From assembly GCA_040756375.1 (NCBI GenBank), contig JBFLZC010000009.1, forward strand, positions 62,001 through 126,000: a stretch of 64,000 nucleotides of DNA, read 5' to 3'. Shown here one piece after another: positions 24,551 to 33,900 of this stretch. The notes beneath the pieces were generated by a model that saw nothing but the letters and a program-made list of their open reading frames with translations, was not told where the DNA came from and made no database searches. The stretch is from VGSG01 sp040756375. Its GTDB lineage: Bacteria; Desulfobacterota; Desulfomonilia; Desulfomonilales; Desulfomonilaceae. Position numbers and translations under genes: made by a program. The stretch's first letter is position 1. Every line of letters begins with the position of its first letter.

Positions 24551-25723
24551 TTAAAGCGTGCCGGCTATGACGAGTCGCTGGATTTCGTTGGTCCCTTCAT
24601 AAATTTGCGTGATTTTCGCGTCCCGCATCATGCGCTCCACCGGATACTCGGTGATGTATCCGTACCCACCGAGGATTTGGACCGCCTCAATGGTGGCCCA
24701 CATTGCCACGTCCGAGCAGTACGCCTTGGACATTGACGAATGGCGGATGATTTCCGCGGGTACTTTGGAGAGGTCCTTGGTGCAGCGGCTGTCGAGCAGA
24801 TCACAGGTCCTATACAGGAGCTGCCTGGCAGCAGTGACCCTCATTGCCATGTCCGCGAGCTTGATCGCGATGGCCTGGTGCTTGATGATCGCCTGGCCGA
24901 AGGTAACTCGTTCCTTCGCATACTCGGTGGCATACTCGAACGCGCCGGCGGCAATGCCAAGCGCCTGGGCCGCGATGGAAGGACGGCTGAAATCCAGGGT
25001 CTTCATCATAATGTGAAAGCCGTCCCCTTCTTCCGCGAGTCGGTTTTCCACCGGGACTTCCACGTCCTCGAAGACCAGCTCCCGGGTGTCGGAGCAGCGG
25101 ATACCAAGCTTGCTCTCTTTCCTGGACGCGGAAAAGCCCGGGAAGTCCTTCTCGACGATAAAGACGCTCGCGTTCTTGTGCGTGGGCGCATCGGGATTGG
25201 TAATTGCGTAGACGGAGATGGTGTCTGCTACCCCGCCGTTGGTGATGAATTGCTTGGTGCCGTTCAGAATGTACCGATCGCCTTTCCGCACCGCGCGAGT
25301 CCGGAGGCTTGCCACGTCCGAGCCTCCTCTGGCTTCGGTCAGCGCAAATGCCGCGACCTTCTCACCCGTTGACAGGGGCCTGAGGTACTTATCCTTCTGT
25401 TCGTGATTCCCGGCCAGGATGATCGGTAGGCTGCCCAGTTCCTGACAGGAAGGGATCAGCGCTACCGAAGCATCCACCTTGGCGAGCTCTTCCACCACGA
25501 TGCAATGGGAAAGCATCCCCGCGTTCATGCCGTCGTACTCATCAGGGAAGTCAACGCCCATCAGCCCGTTTTCCCTCATGAGTTCCAACATGTCGAGCGG
25601 GAATTCCCCGGTCCTGTCTCTTTCCTCAGCGCCTGGCGCTACTTTCTCTCTAGCCAGGCGTCGGACCATGTCCTGAAGGATCTGCTCTTCTTCGGTCAAT
25701 CCAAAACGTTCGGTCTTCGGCAT
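24551..25723 (-). CDS. Acyl-CoA dehydrogenase (short-chain/butyryl-CoA type)
   Basis: 390 residues. FAD and substrate motifs are standard: AFALTEARGGSD, GTKQFITNGGVADT, QILGGYGYITEYPVERMMRD and IYEGTNEIQRL, whose Glu is the catalytic base of short-chain acyl-CoA dehydrogenases. It oxidises an acyl-CoA to the 2-enoyl-CoA with ETF as acceptor. The preceding 3-hydroxyacyl-CoA dehydrogenase gene lies about 30 bp away and forms a beta-oxidation pair. ATG 25723 has TGAGGA 8 nt upstream; the ATG at 25741 lacks a ribosome site. Unlike the first ACAD in the window it keeps Glu at the active site. Confidence 0.93.
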   Translation of the reverse strand: MPKTERFGLTEEEQILQDMVRRLAREKVAPGAEERDRTGEFPLDMLELMRENGLMGVDFPDEYDGMNAGMLSHCIVVEELAKVDASVALIPSCQELGSLPIILAGNHEQKDKYLRPLSTGEKVAAFALTEARGGSDVASLRTRAVRKGDRYILNGTKQFITNGGVADTISVYAITNPDAPTHKNASVFIVEKDFPGFSASRKESKLGIRCSDTRELVFEDVEVPVENRLAEEGDGFHIMMKTLDFSRPSIAAQALGIAAGAFEYATEYAKERVTFGQAIIKHQAIAIKLADMAMRVTAARQLLYRTCDLLDSRCTKDLSKVPAEIIRHSSMSKAYCSDVAMWATIEAVQILGGYGYITEYPVERMMRDAKITQIYEGTNEIQRLVIAGTL

Positions 25724-25752
25724 CGATGTGTCCTCAGTCATAGGCCGGTGGA

Positions 25753-26607
25753 CTAGGTGTAATTGTAGAAACCCTTCCCGGACTTCCTGCCCAGGTGTCC
25801 TGCCCGAACCATCTTTCTCAGCAAAGCTGGCGGCCGATACTTGGGATCCGCGAACTCCTCGTACAAATTCTGCTGAACATTCAGCAACGTATCCAGCCCA
25901 ACCAGGTCGGCCAGAGCCAGCGGGCCCATTGGATGATTCGCGCCCAATCTCATTCCCGTGTCGATCTCTTCAGGTGTGGCAAGTCCTTCTTGGAGCACGA
26001 AGATCGCCTCGATGATCATGGGAACGAGGATGCGATTCACCACGAAACCAGGCGCCTCTTGGACCTCGATGCCGGTCTTTCCCATCTTCTCCGCGAGCTG
26101 TTTGATGAGCGCAACGGTCTGATCCGAAGTTCCGTATCCTCTGATGATCTCAACCAGTTGCATGACAGGCACGGGGTTGAAGAAATGCATTCCGATGAAA
26201 CGATCGGGTCGCTTGGTCGCGGAAGCCAATTCAGTGATACTAAGAGCAGAGGTGTTGCTGGCAAAAATGGTGTCATTGCGGGCCACTGTTTGCAGCTCGG
26301 TATAAAGGCCTTTTTTCAGGTCCATCTTCTCGATCACCGCTTCAATGACCACATCAACGTCCTTGGTCGCATCCGCCAGGGACAAGAAGGGGTTGATTCG
26401 CTTGCGGACCGCTTCAGTCTGGGCCGGTTCCATTTTGCCCTTTTCCGCCATGCGCTTGAGATTCTTTTCTATGGTGGACAACCCTTTGTCCACAAACTGC
26501 TGGGCCACGTCCATTAGATTAACGTCAAATCCCGCCTGTGCGGCAACTTGCGCAATGCCTGAGCCCATGAGCCCGGCCCCAAGAACGGCAATTTTCTTCA
26601 CTTCCAT
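25753..26607 (-). CDS. hbd: 3-hydroxybutyryl-CoA dehydrogenase
   Basis: 284 residues, the usual size for single-domain bacterial HBD. The N-terminal NAD fold has VLGAGLMGSGIAQVAAQAG; the catalytic region includes NTSALSITELAS and FIGMHFFNPVPVMQLVEIIR with the active His. The C-terminal dimerisation domain contains GFVVNRILVPMI and GANHPMGPLALADLVGLD. It interconverts 3-hydroxyacyl-CoA and acetoacetyl-CoA. It is first of a two-gene unit with the ACAD. AAGGAAGGA precedes the ATG. Confidence 0.95.
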   Translation of the reverse strand: MEVKKIAVLGAGLMGSGIAQVAAQAGFDVNLMDVAQQFVDKGLSTIEKNLKRMAEKGKMEPAQTEAVRKRINPFLSLADATKDVDVVIEAVIEKMDLKKGLYTELQTVARNDTIFASNTSALSITELASATKRPDRFIGMHFFNPVPVMQLVEIIRGYGTSDQTVALIKQLAEKMGKTGIEVQEAPGFVVNRILVPMIIEAIFVLQEGLATPEEIDTGMRLGANHPMGPLALADLVGLDTLLNVQQNLYEEFADPKYRPPALLRKMVRAGHLGRKSGKGFYNYT

Positions 26608-26917
26608 TATCCATCCTTCCTTTCTTCACATGAAATAAGCTGATTCCGGCATGAAGAGCCGGTTCTTTTTCCCAGCGGTTGATTACAGTCAATAACGACA
26701 GCGGGTTCGTCGATCCGGAAGAGCAACCAACAGGCGCATCCAGGCCAAACTTTAGTCGCTGATCCACGCAGTTCATGCATAGCAGAGGGTCATGGATAGA
26801 TCAAGCGATTCCCATGATCGTTCCCGCCTCGACGCTCGTTGATCGGCTCGAATGGGTTGTGTTACTATGCGGGCTTCTGAACTTCTTTCGTATCTTCCAG
26901 GGCACAAGGAGGGGTGC
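26608..26917. other. 310-bp divergent intergenic region
   Basis: It separates hbd (minus) from the thiolase operon (plus). It holds the plus promoter at 26839-26868 and a small CCGGC/GCCGG hairpin followed by TTCTTTTT near 26645-26670. No gene seen. Confidence 0.6.
26839..26868 (+). promoter_or_regulatory. Promoter of the thiolase/DUF35 operon
   Basis: TTGATC (26839-26844), an 18-bp spacer and TACTAT (26863-26868), about 50 bp upstream of the thiolase start. Confidence 0.5.
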
Positions 26918-28072
26918 ATGGCAAAAGTGGGCGTTATCGGCGTGGGCCAGAGCGCGTTTGTGCGACAGTATCCCGGATCGATCCGTGAATTGGCCTTTGA
27001 AGCGTACCGGGAAGCAATGAAGGACGCCGGCCTCAAGCCTCAACAGATAGACGCTTCGGTGGTCTGTTCGGCCCCCGAGTACGACAAGCAGCGAACCCCT
27101 GCAGGGCTCATGGCCGAGTATCTGGGCCTGAATCCGCAGCCGACTTTTTACGTGGAGAGCGTCTGTTCATCGAGCTCCAGTGGACTGAGGACCGCGTACG
27201 CGCTGATCGCCTCCGGCTTGCACGACGTGGTCTTGGTCCTGGGCTTTCAGAAGATGTCCGAGATATCTTCAGCTGAGTCGCAGGAGCGCATGGGCCGCGG
27301 CGCGGACATCCAGTGGGAAGCGCCGTTCGGCACCATGATGCCCGCGTACTACGCGATGTACGCCCGCGGACATTTCGAGAAATACGGCACCCAAGAAGAA
27401 GATCTGGGCCTGATCCGGCTCAAGTCTTCTACGTACGGGCCGCTCAACGAAAAGGCGGTCTTCAGAAAGGCGCTGACCCTGGAGAAGATCCTTGAGCCCA
27501 AGTACATCGCATCGCCGCTCAAGATGATGGATTGCTGCGCAAACGCGGACGGCGCATCGTGCATCATCCTGGCGTCCGAGGAAAAAGCTCGCGATCTGGC
27601 TGCGAAGCCCGTGTGGATCAAGGGTCTGGGAATGGCAACCGCGCCGATCAACATGGCCGAAAGGGACTCTTTTAGCGGCTTCCGATGTGCACAGGCCGCC
27701 GCGAAGCAGGCCTACGAAATGGCCGGCATCAAGCCTTCGGACGTGGATGTGGCTGAGGTGCACGATTGTTTCACCATCGCTGAACTCATGGCGTACGAGG
27801 ATCTGGGCTTCGCGGAACCAGGGCAGGGTAGGGAGCTCATACGAAACAAAGAGACCTACAAAGAAGGAAAGATTCCGGTGAACATCGATGGAGGGCTCCT
27901 CTCCAAAGGTCACCCGATCGGGGCCACTGGCGGCTCTCAGATCCGAACCATCGTGCTCCAGCTCAGAGGAGAAGCTGGTGATATTCAGGTTCCTGGGGCG
28001 AAGATCGGCCTCGTCCACAATATCGGCGGCGTGGGCATTTACGGCAATGTAAGTATCTTCGGTTTGGATTGA
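26918..28072 (+). CDS. Thiolase family protein (DUF35-associated, SCP-x type)
   Basis: 384 residues with the thiolase fold: active Cys in FYVESVCSSSSSGLRTA, the VHDCFTIAELMAYEDLGF loop and the GHPIGATGGSQI motif with the catalytic His; the usual C-terminal Cys loop is degenerate (VHNIGGVGIYG). This is the archaeal/SCP-x-like branch that works in complex with a DUF35 OB-fold protein, encoded 12 bp downstream. Related pairs act in acetoacetyl-CoA synthesis or, as BbsAB, in benzoylsuccinyl-CoA thiolysis. The substrate here is unknown. ATG 26918 follows GGAGG by 5 nt; the ATG at 26852 lies before the promoter -10. Confidence 0.9.
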   Translation: MAKVGVIGVGQSAFVRQYPGSIRELAFEAYREAMKDAGLKPQQIDASVVCSAPEYDKQRTPAGLMAEYLGLNPQPTFYVESVCSSSSSGLRTAYALIASGLHDVVLVLGFQKMSEISSAESQERMGRGADIQWEAPFGTMMPAYYAMYARGHFEKYGTQEEDLGLIRLKSSTYGPLNEKAVFRKALTLEKILEPKYIASPLKMMDCCANADGASCIILASEEKARDLAAKPVWIKGLGMATAPINMAERDSFSGFRCAQAAAKQAYEMAGIKPSDVDVAEVHDCFTIAELMAYEDLGFAEPGQGRELIRNKETYKEGKIPVNIDGGLLSKGHPIGATGGSQIRTIVLQLRGEAGDIQVPGAKIGLVHNIGGVGIYGNVSIFGLD

Positions 28073-28084
28073 GGGAGGCCGATT

Positions 28085-28498
28085 ATGGGATTCGAACAAT
28101 TTGGCATAGTGAGCTTCACGGGCGTAACCAAGGCGGAACGGTTTGTGGAGTTCCTCAAGAATAATGAGCTTCGAGGCACGGTGTGCACGCAGTGCGGTGC
28201 AAAGTTCTTTCCTCCGCGGGCTGATTGCAGCGCCTGTCTGAGCGATCAGATGGAATGGTTTCCGATAACCGGTGAGGGCACGCTTATTTCGCATACCAAG
28301 GCGACTTTCGCGCCTGCGGGTTTCGAGAAGGATGTGCCCTATCGTCTCGGGGTTGCTGAATTCGCGGATGGAATCAAAGTGTTCGGCCGTATTGACAGGT
28401 CGTTGTCAGACGAAGCGGTCAAAGCAGGCATGAAGGTGAAGGTCCGCACTGTAGACCTTGGCGACGAGCGACTGACGTACGAATTTACCGCAGCATAA
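28085..28498 (+). CDS. DUF35 Zn-ribbon/OB-fold acyl-CoA-binding partner of thiolase
   Basis: 137 residues: a rubredoxin-like zinc ribbon (CTQCGAKFFPPRADCSAC) followed by an OB-fold (GEGTLISHTKATFAPAGF, YRLGVAEFADGIKVFGRID). DUF35 proteins form a subunit complex with SCP-x-like thiolases and bind the CoA nucleotide. The gene is 12 bp after the thiolase with a GAGGGAGG ribosome site, so the two are co-expressed at matched levels. Confidence 0.92.
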   Translation: MGFEQFGIVSFTGVTKAERFVEFLKNNELRGTVCTQCGAKFFPPRADCSACLSDQMEWFPITGEGTLISHTKATFAPAGFEKDVPYRLGVAEFADGIKVFGRIDRSLSDEAVKAGMKVKVRTVDLGDERLTYEFTAA

Positions 28499-28610
28499 AT
28501 CGGCATCCGAGATGCCCCAACTAGCGCATAAGTAGCGGGGGAAAGGGGCGATTGCGCTGAAAGGAGGGATCAATAGAGGACTATCGCACGAGCCATGACC
28601 AAAATCATAT

Positions 28611-28640
28611 TTGACCCATTGAACAATGGTCAGCTATGCT
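28611..28640 (+). promoter_or_regulatory. bfr promoter
   Basis: TTGACC (28611-28616), an 18-bp spacer and TATGCT (28635-28640), 56 bp before the bacterioferritin ATG. Confidence 0.55.
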
Positions 28641-28696
28641 GAAGTTTGAACGTCTCAAATGTTACCTATGAAGTTGCGATCAAAAAGGGGGAAGAA

Positions 28697-29164
28697 ATGA
28701 AAGGGAACGCGAAAATACTAGCAAAGCTGAACGATCTTCTGGCTGATGAATTAACCGCGATAAACCAGTACATGGTGCATTCCGAGATGTGCGACAACTG
28801 GGGATACAAGCGACTCCATGAGGCGGATGAAAAGCGGGCCATCGACGAAATGAAACATGCGGAAAAACTGATTGCACGTATAATATTCCTTGAAGGCCAA
28901 CCCACGGTGAGCAAACTGAAAAAAATACAGATCGGAACCCAGGTGGAAGCTCAGCACAAGAACGACTGGGATTCTGAGTACGGCGCTATACAATCGTACA
29001 ACGACGGCATCAAGCTGGCCGTTCAAGTGGGTGACAACGGTACCCGCGAACTCCTCGAAGCTATCCTCAAGGACGAAGAGAAACATATCGACTGGCTCGA
29101 AGCTCAAATGGATCAGATCAAGCAAATGGGCAGCAAGAATTATCTTGTGGAGCAGATTGATTAG
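28697..29164 (+). CDS. bfr: Bacterioferritin
   Basis: 155 residues, the usual length. All ferroxidase ligands fall at the positions known from E. coli Bfr: Glu18, Glu51, His54, Glu94, Glu127, His130. The heme-ligand Met52 is present (AIDEMKHAEK). The protein should form a 24-subunit, heme-containing iron store that also removes peroxide or oxygen, useful in an anaerobe. The ATG at 28697 is preceded by GGGGGAAG; the frame continues upstream to 28646 but that extension does not align with the family. It is monocistronic with its own promoter. Confidence 0.96.
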   Translation: MKGNAKILAKLNDLLADELTAINQYMVHSEMCDNWGYKRLHEADEKRAIDEMKHAEKLIARIIFLEGQPTVSKLKKIQIGTQVEAQHKNDWDSEYGAIQSYNDGIKLAVQVGDNGTRELLEAILKDEEKHIDWLEAQMDQIKQMGSKNYLVEQID

Positions 29165-29206
29165 AAGAGGCAGCTGCTGCCGGCTGTCGGCGAGCCTTCT
29201 TGGTAG

Positions 29207-29226
29207 GGGCGCACGGCTGTGCGCCC
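29207..29226. repeat. GGGCGCAC hairpin repeat
   Basis: GGGCGCAC-GGCT-GTGCGCCC, a perfect 8-bp stem with a 4-nt loop 43 bp after bfr. It could serve as the bfr terminator but lacks a U-run. Confidence 0.6.
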
Positions 29227-29335
29227 TCATGGCTCTATACCTGTCGCCAAAACTTCGGTGCAATGCGAGGTAGCCTTGCACCGTCATTCCCGCGCACGCG
29301 CATAGGCGCTAAATCAAGCAGCCCAGTTCTTTCGT

Positions 29336-29409
29336 CCGTCATTCCCGCGGAAGCGGGAATCCAGTCTTTTCAATATGTTCTGGACCCCGGATCAAGTCCG
29401 GGGTGACGG
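29336..29409. repeat. Composite palindromic element with CCGTCA/TGACGG ends
   Basis: It contains ATTCCCGC-GGAA-GCGGGAAT (29341-29360) and CCCCGGA-TCAAG-TCCGGGG (29385-29403), flanked by near-inverted CCGTCA and TGACGG. The left end is duplicated at 29281-29294, a truncated second copy. Such CGTCATTCCCGCGGAAGCGGG elements are widespread extragenic repeats. Confidence 0.65.
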
Positions 29410-29552
29410 GATGCATTTGAGTTAAGTCTTTGAAATCACATGCCGAGATCCTTTAGGTTAACGCCTATGTGCTTTCGCAGGATTGACGGAGGGCGGCCAC
29501 TGCGATTCGGACAGGAATTCCAGCAATCACAATGGAAGTTCTTCGAGAAGCG

Positions 29553-30707
29553 CTATATATAACGCCTTTTCATCTCCCGGATATATTCCGGGATTCCGCC
29601 TGGCACTTCCTGCTCAATCTGCTGCTTTGCCGCGGTGAGGCGTGACTTCACTCCGGGTCGCTGGAACTCAGCCAGCGTGATGAAGGCGCCGCCGCGTCGG
29701 CCAAGCTGGAACATAAGCCGGTCCTCATCGGGCAGGTTCAGATATGCATCGATGATCCCGAGCAATCGTTCTTTCTCCTCCGGGAGTTTGCCTTCCACTT
29801 CCTGGAGAAGGTTGAGGATATGGTCGCTCACCAGAGTGGTGGTGACGCCATCCAGACTTTGTATGAAGAGCCTTATTTCACGTACGATTTCATCCTCGTC
29901 GGGTATGTCGAAATTGCCATCTTCGGTCATTTGCCAGAGGGGGCTGCCCCGTTTCACGTAAAGCGACCGGAAGCGCACAAAATCGGGGTTGATCGCGTTC
30001 ACTACTCGGGCGCACTCCAGCGCGTTTTCGCGGCTGAGCTTCCGGCCGCCTATCCCGGGAATAATGTACAGACAGAGTGAGATTCCGGCTTCGACCACCT
30101 TCTTGCCGCCATCGATGATGTGCGCGGCGCTGCCGCCCTTTTGGATCATCTGGAGGACCGTGTCAGAGCCTGATTCCATTCCGACATGGAGCCGCGTAAG
30201 GCCGGCTTCTTTGAGCCGCTTGAAGTCCTCTACAGTCTTTTGGCTGAGCGTGAGCGCCCGCGCATAGGACGTGATCCGCTTCACGTGCGGGAATTGGGCC
30301 TTGATATAGCCCAGGATGTCGACCAGGGAATCCGCGGACAATATCAGCGAGTTCGCGTCCTGGAGGAAGACGGTTTCGCCGCCGTGGGCCAGCCAGAGAG
30401 CGATGGAGCCGAAGCAATCGTTCACTTCAGGATCCTGGTACATATTGGCCATTACTCGTCTGGTGATCGCGCCGCCGTCACCGGTGGCCCAGGAGATCTC
30501 TCTGATCCGATCTGCGATGGCTTTTGCCGCATCCACGTCGGCCTTAATTTCTTCCAGAGACCTGCGGGAGAACTTCTGGCCCTTGTAGGTTGAGCAGAAT
30601 GCGCACCGGTTCCAGGGGCAGTTTCTGGTCACTCGAATCAGAAGGCTGCCGGCCTCGCTGGGCGGCCGTATGGGCCCCTGTTCGAACTGTAGCGCTCGTT
30701 GTTCCAT
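29553..30707 (-). CDS. Radical SAM protein with CX4CX2C cluster motif
   Basis: 384 residues. The cluster motif is NCPWNRCAFCSTYKGQKF (Cys30, 35, 38), giving CX4CX2C rather than the usual CX3CX2C. Then come TSYARALTLSQ, AGLTRLHVGMESGSD and LYIIPGIGG, typical of an Elp3/HemN-like radical-SAM barrel. A helical C-terminal domain follows. No cobalamin domain is evident and the substrate is unknown. ATG 30707 is chosen because AGGAG lies 10 nt upstream; the upstream TTG/ATG codons overlap that site. It diverges from the large pseudokinase gene. Confidence 0.85.
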   Translation of the reverse strand: MEQRALQFEQGPIRPPSEAGSLLIRVTRNCPWNRCAFCSTYKGQKFSRRSLEEIKADVDAAKAIADRIREISWATGDGGAITRRVMANMYQDPEVNDCFGSIALWLAHGGETVFLQDANSLILSADSLVDILGYIKAQFPHVKRITSYARALTLSQKTVEDFKRLKEAGLTRLHVGMESGSDTVLQMIQKGGSAAHIIDGGKKVVEAGISLCLYIIPGIGGRKLSRENALECARVVNAINPDFVRFRSLYVKRGSPLWQMTEDGNFDIPDEDEIVREIRLFIQSLDGVTTTLVSDHILNLLQEVEGKLPEEKERLLGIIDAYLNLPDEDRLMFQLGRRGGAFITLAEFQRPGVKSRLTAAKQQIEQEVPGGIPEYIREMKRRYI

Positions 30708-30968
30708 CTTCTTCATGCTCCTGTGCAATCCGGGCTCACTGGTGCCCGAAAGCTTTATGAATTTGCGAGTTTCTGCGATTCATGATAAGGTAGATATACC
30801 GCGCGGAGTAGCAATCGTCCCCGACAATTATGAAAATGCAGGGATCGATCAGGGTTGCATATAGCCGCTGTCGGCACGACCAAGGTCCAAACGCATTCGA
30901 CGAAGCCGCGACGGCGTCCCGCGCGACTTCCTCGTATCTTGACTTACTAATATAACCACTGCTTGCAC

Positions 30969-33900
30969 ATGAGGGAACCTCTTTTGAAACGCTTCGCACT
31001 CCGAAGAATCTTCCCGCTGCTTGTTATTCTATGCGTGTGCCTAGCTTGGGCCAGCGGAGCTCAGGCGCAGACGGCGGACAAGAAGGCGGATAAGACTTTT
31101 CCCGAAGCGGTCAAGATAGAGGCTCCGGACAACCTCTCCACGAACATCCTCAGCTTGCCTCGGCGTGGGTCCGATGTCTTGGCAATCGCGCTTCACGGAG
31201 ACGTACTGGAAGTGGTTGGACGCGAGGGCGACTATTACCGGGTGCGAATCCCCGAACAGTTGACCTTCGGATTTGTCCTGCAAGCTCACACGGTGCCGTG
31301 GCGCCTCCCCAGAGCCCTGGGGCCCAATTGGCCGTTGATTCTGGCCGGGGTGGCGCTGCTAACCGCGGTGTTGGCCGCATTTGCGTTCGTTCAACTGAAA
31401 GCCAGGAGAGCGAAACGAGCAGAAGATCGGGCCGCCGCGACAGCAGCAGCGATCCGAAACGCGGAGGAATCTTTCCGCGCCGGTGATTATGCCCAAGCTA
31501 TCCAGGAATTCACTGAATACCTGGCCTTTCAGGGGGGCGATGTCCGCAACCCTGACGTGTACAGGCGACTTGCGGTCTGCTACCGCAAGACGGACCAACT
31601 CCGGGAAGCCGCTCAATGCTGGGAGAAGATGCGTGCGCTGGGGGGACTGAAAGGAGCTGAAGATCACGCGCTGGGCGTTGACCTCATGACCTCGTTGGGC
31701 CAGCAGGAACAAGCGGCGGCCATATACGAACAACTCCTGCAAGGCCCCATCGATGAGGAGGCAAGCCTCGACATCCACAGAAAGCTGATCGACATCTACC
31801 GCAACCAGAAACAGCACCGGAACTACGTCAAGCATGTGGTGGAAGTCCTGGAATCAGGCCACGTTGATCGGACCCTGATCCCATCGGCAGTGCAGTTTCT
31901 TGTTGCGGAAGGGCAGACAGGTCTGGCCGTGGAGGCATCCAACAAGGCGCTTATCGCAGCCATCTGCGAGGAATTCCTGGAAGACCGAGCCCTCACGCCC
32001 GAGGCCGAACGAATATACGTGAAATGTCTCGAATACGACCGCACCGACAAGCGCCTGCACCGCATCCTTGCTGAGAAATACCGCCAGGACAATGATTATC
32101 GCCGGGCAGTGAGCCAACTCACCGTGCTCACCCAACTGGATCGGCAGAACGCGGAGGAATATACCGAAGAAGCGGCCAAAGTCTACATCGATAGTGACAA
32201 GGTTGCCCACGCGCTCAGCGAAGGCAACCCTCAAATCATCAAGAAGATGGCTCAGCAATTCCTGGCTCGCTCGGAAGTCACTTCGGACGCGGTGGCCACT
32301 TATGAAAAGGTATTGGAATTCCTTCCCCGCGCGGTGGGCGTGAACAAGATGCTCGCCACGGTCTATCTCACCAGGGGAGACCTCCCCAAGTACATGGAGA
32401 AGCTGCGACTGCTTCATGAATTGGACAGCGCGAATCACGACTACCTCTCCGATCTTGCTCAGTGCGTTATCGACAACAACCTCATTGAAGAGACAATCCG
32501 CCAAGGCAACCGTGAGCTCATCGTCAAGATCCTCAAACAATTGGTCAAACGCGAGGCTTACGATGACAAAGCGGTGCATGTGCTGGAGTCGGTGGCGAAA
32601 CGAGAGCCCGGCAATGCGCAGATTCAGCGAGCTCTTGCCAACGCGTACGCGAAGCGAGGTGAACCTGCCAGGCAACTGGAACATCTGCTGGCGCTATCCC
32701 AATTGCAGCCTGATGACACAGAAGTGACCCGGCAAGCGGCCGAATTGGCGAAGGCCCACGATCTTACAGGGATGCTTCCGAACAAGGGCGGAAAAGAGGT
32801 TCGGCCATCCGCGCCCCCCAAGCCGGCTCCAACGAAGGCTCCGGGGCCGGCACGCGGCGAAGAGCAGCGAGTAATCACTGAGCTGCCTGGAGATACAGAC
32901 TGGGAAGATCTCGATAGACCCGATGACAAGCCGACAGAGGCGCCCACAACTCCTGCCGCTAAGCCGAAGCCCGCTCCTCCGCCTCCTACAGTAACTAAAC
33001 AAGAGGCCCCTCGCCAGCCTTCGATCCACGAGCTGGGATTTCCGGAAATCCTCTCGGACGAACCCCTTCCCGAAGAGATCGTCGAACCTGAGCCCGAGAG
33101 CCGTCCACAAAAGGCGGCCCGCGAGGCTGCTGCCGCAGTGAAGGCGCAGATCGTGGAGCGTGCGGAATCCGTCGGCCGAAAGGTGACCGAACAGCCTGTT
33201 ACGACCTTTGTCTCGCATTCTATGAAAGGGCCTCGGATTCAGTACAAGGATGAAGAGCTCTACAAGCCCGCCACAGGAGGCCTGGCTTACAAGAGTTTAC
33301 AAGTGCTGAGAACCGACGGCTGGGGTTCATGGCACGTGGGCGTGGAGGTGAATACCGGCGACGAATATCTCATAAGGGATTTCAGCAAAGGGTTCCTAGG
33401 GCCGGAACAATTGAGGCAGTTCCTGGAGCAGGTGGCTGAAGTGGCTTTCAATATTATTCACGAGAATATTCTCGAGAATGAAGGCGAAGTCATCGGCCCC
33501 CGACGAGCACGGGCAAACATTCATCCGCTCTATCCGTACACCCTAGACGATGTGATGGCGCCAGAGCGACGGCCAAACTTTGCGGTCAGGCTCGGATGGA
33601 TCAAAGGCATCGTGAGCGGCATGGCCCATGCCCACAACTATATCGGACTGGACGGAAAGTATCGGCGAACTCTCCACCTGCATTTACAGCCGTCGACAGT
33701 GCTATTCCAGCAAGATGCAACGACTCCCAAGATAGCGAACCTGGGATACAATCAGGCTTTCAGGACTTTCATCCTCGCTCGGGAGCCTCGATGGAAAGAT
33801 CCCGGGATGGAGCCGGCATTCATGCCGCCTGAGTTCTTCCGTCTCAAGGCGCCCACCGCCATGGAGAAAACTGCAGACATCTACGCTGTCGGCGCGATCC

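Larger units (their letters stand above)
29165..29552. other. 388-bp intergenic region packed with palindromes
   Basis: After bfr there are at least three hairpin elements of two repeat families (29207-29226; 29336-29409; truncated copy at 29281). I see no gene. Confidence 0.65.

Noticed and set aside
25795..26517. 240-codon plus frame
   Set aside because: Antisense to hbd, which matches its family completely.
27269..28294. 341-codon minus frame
   Set aside because: Antisense to the thiolase and DUF35 genes, which match families fully.
31854..32684. 276-codon minus frame
   Set aside because: Antisense shadow of the TPR region of the pseudokinase gene.
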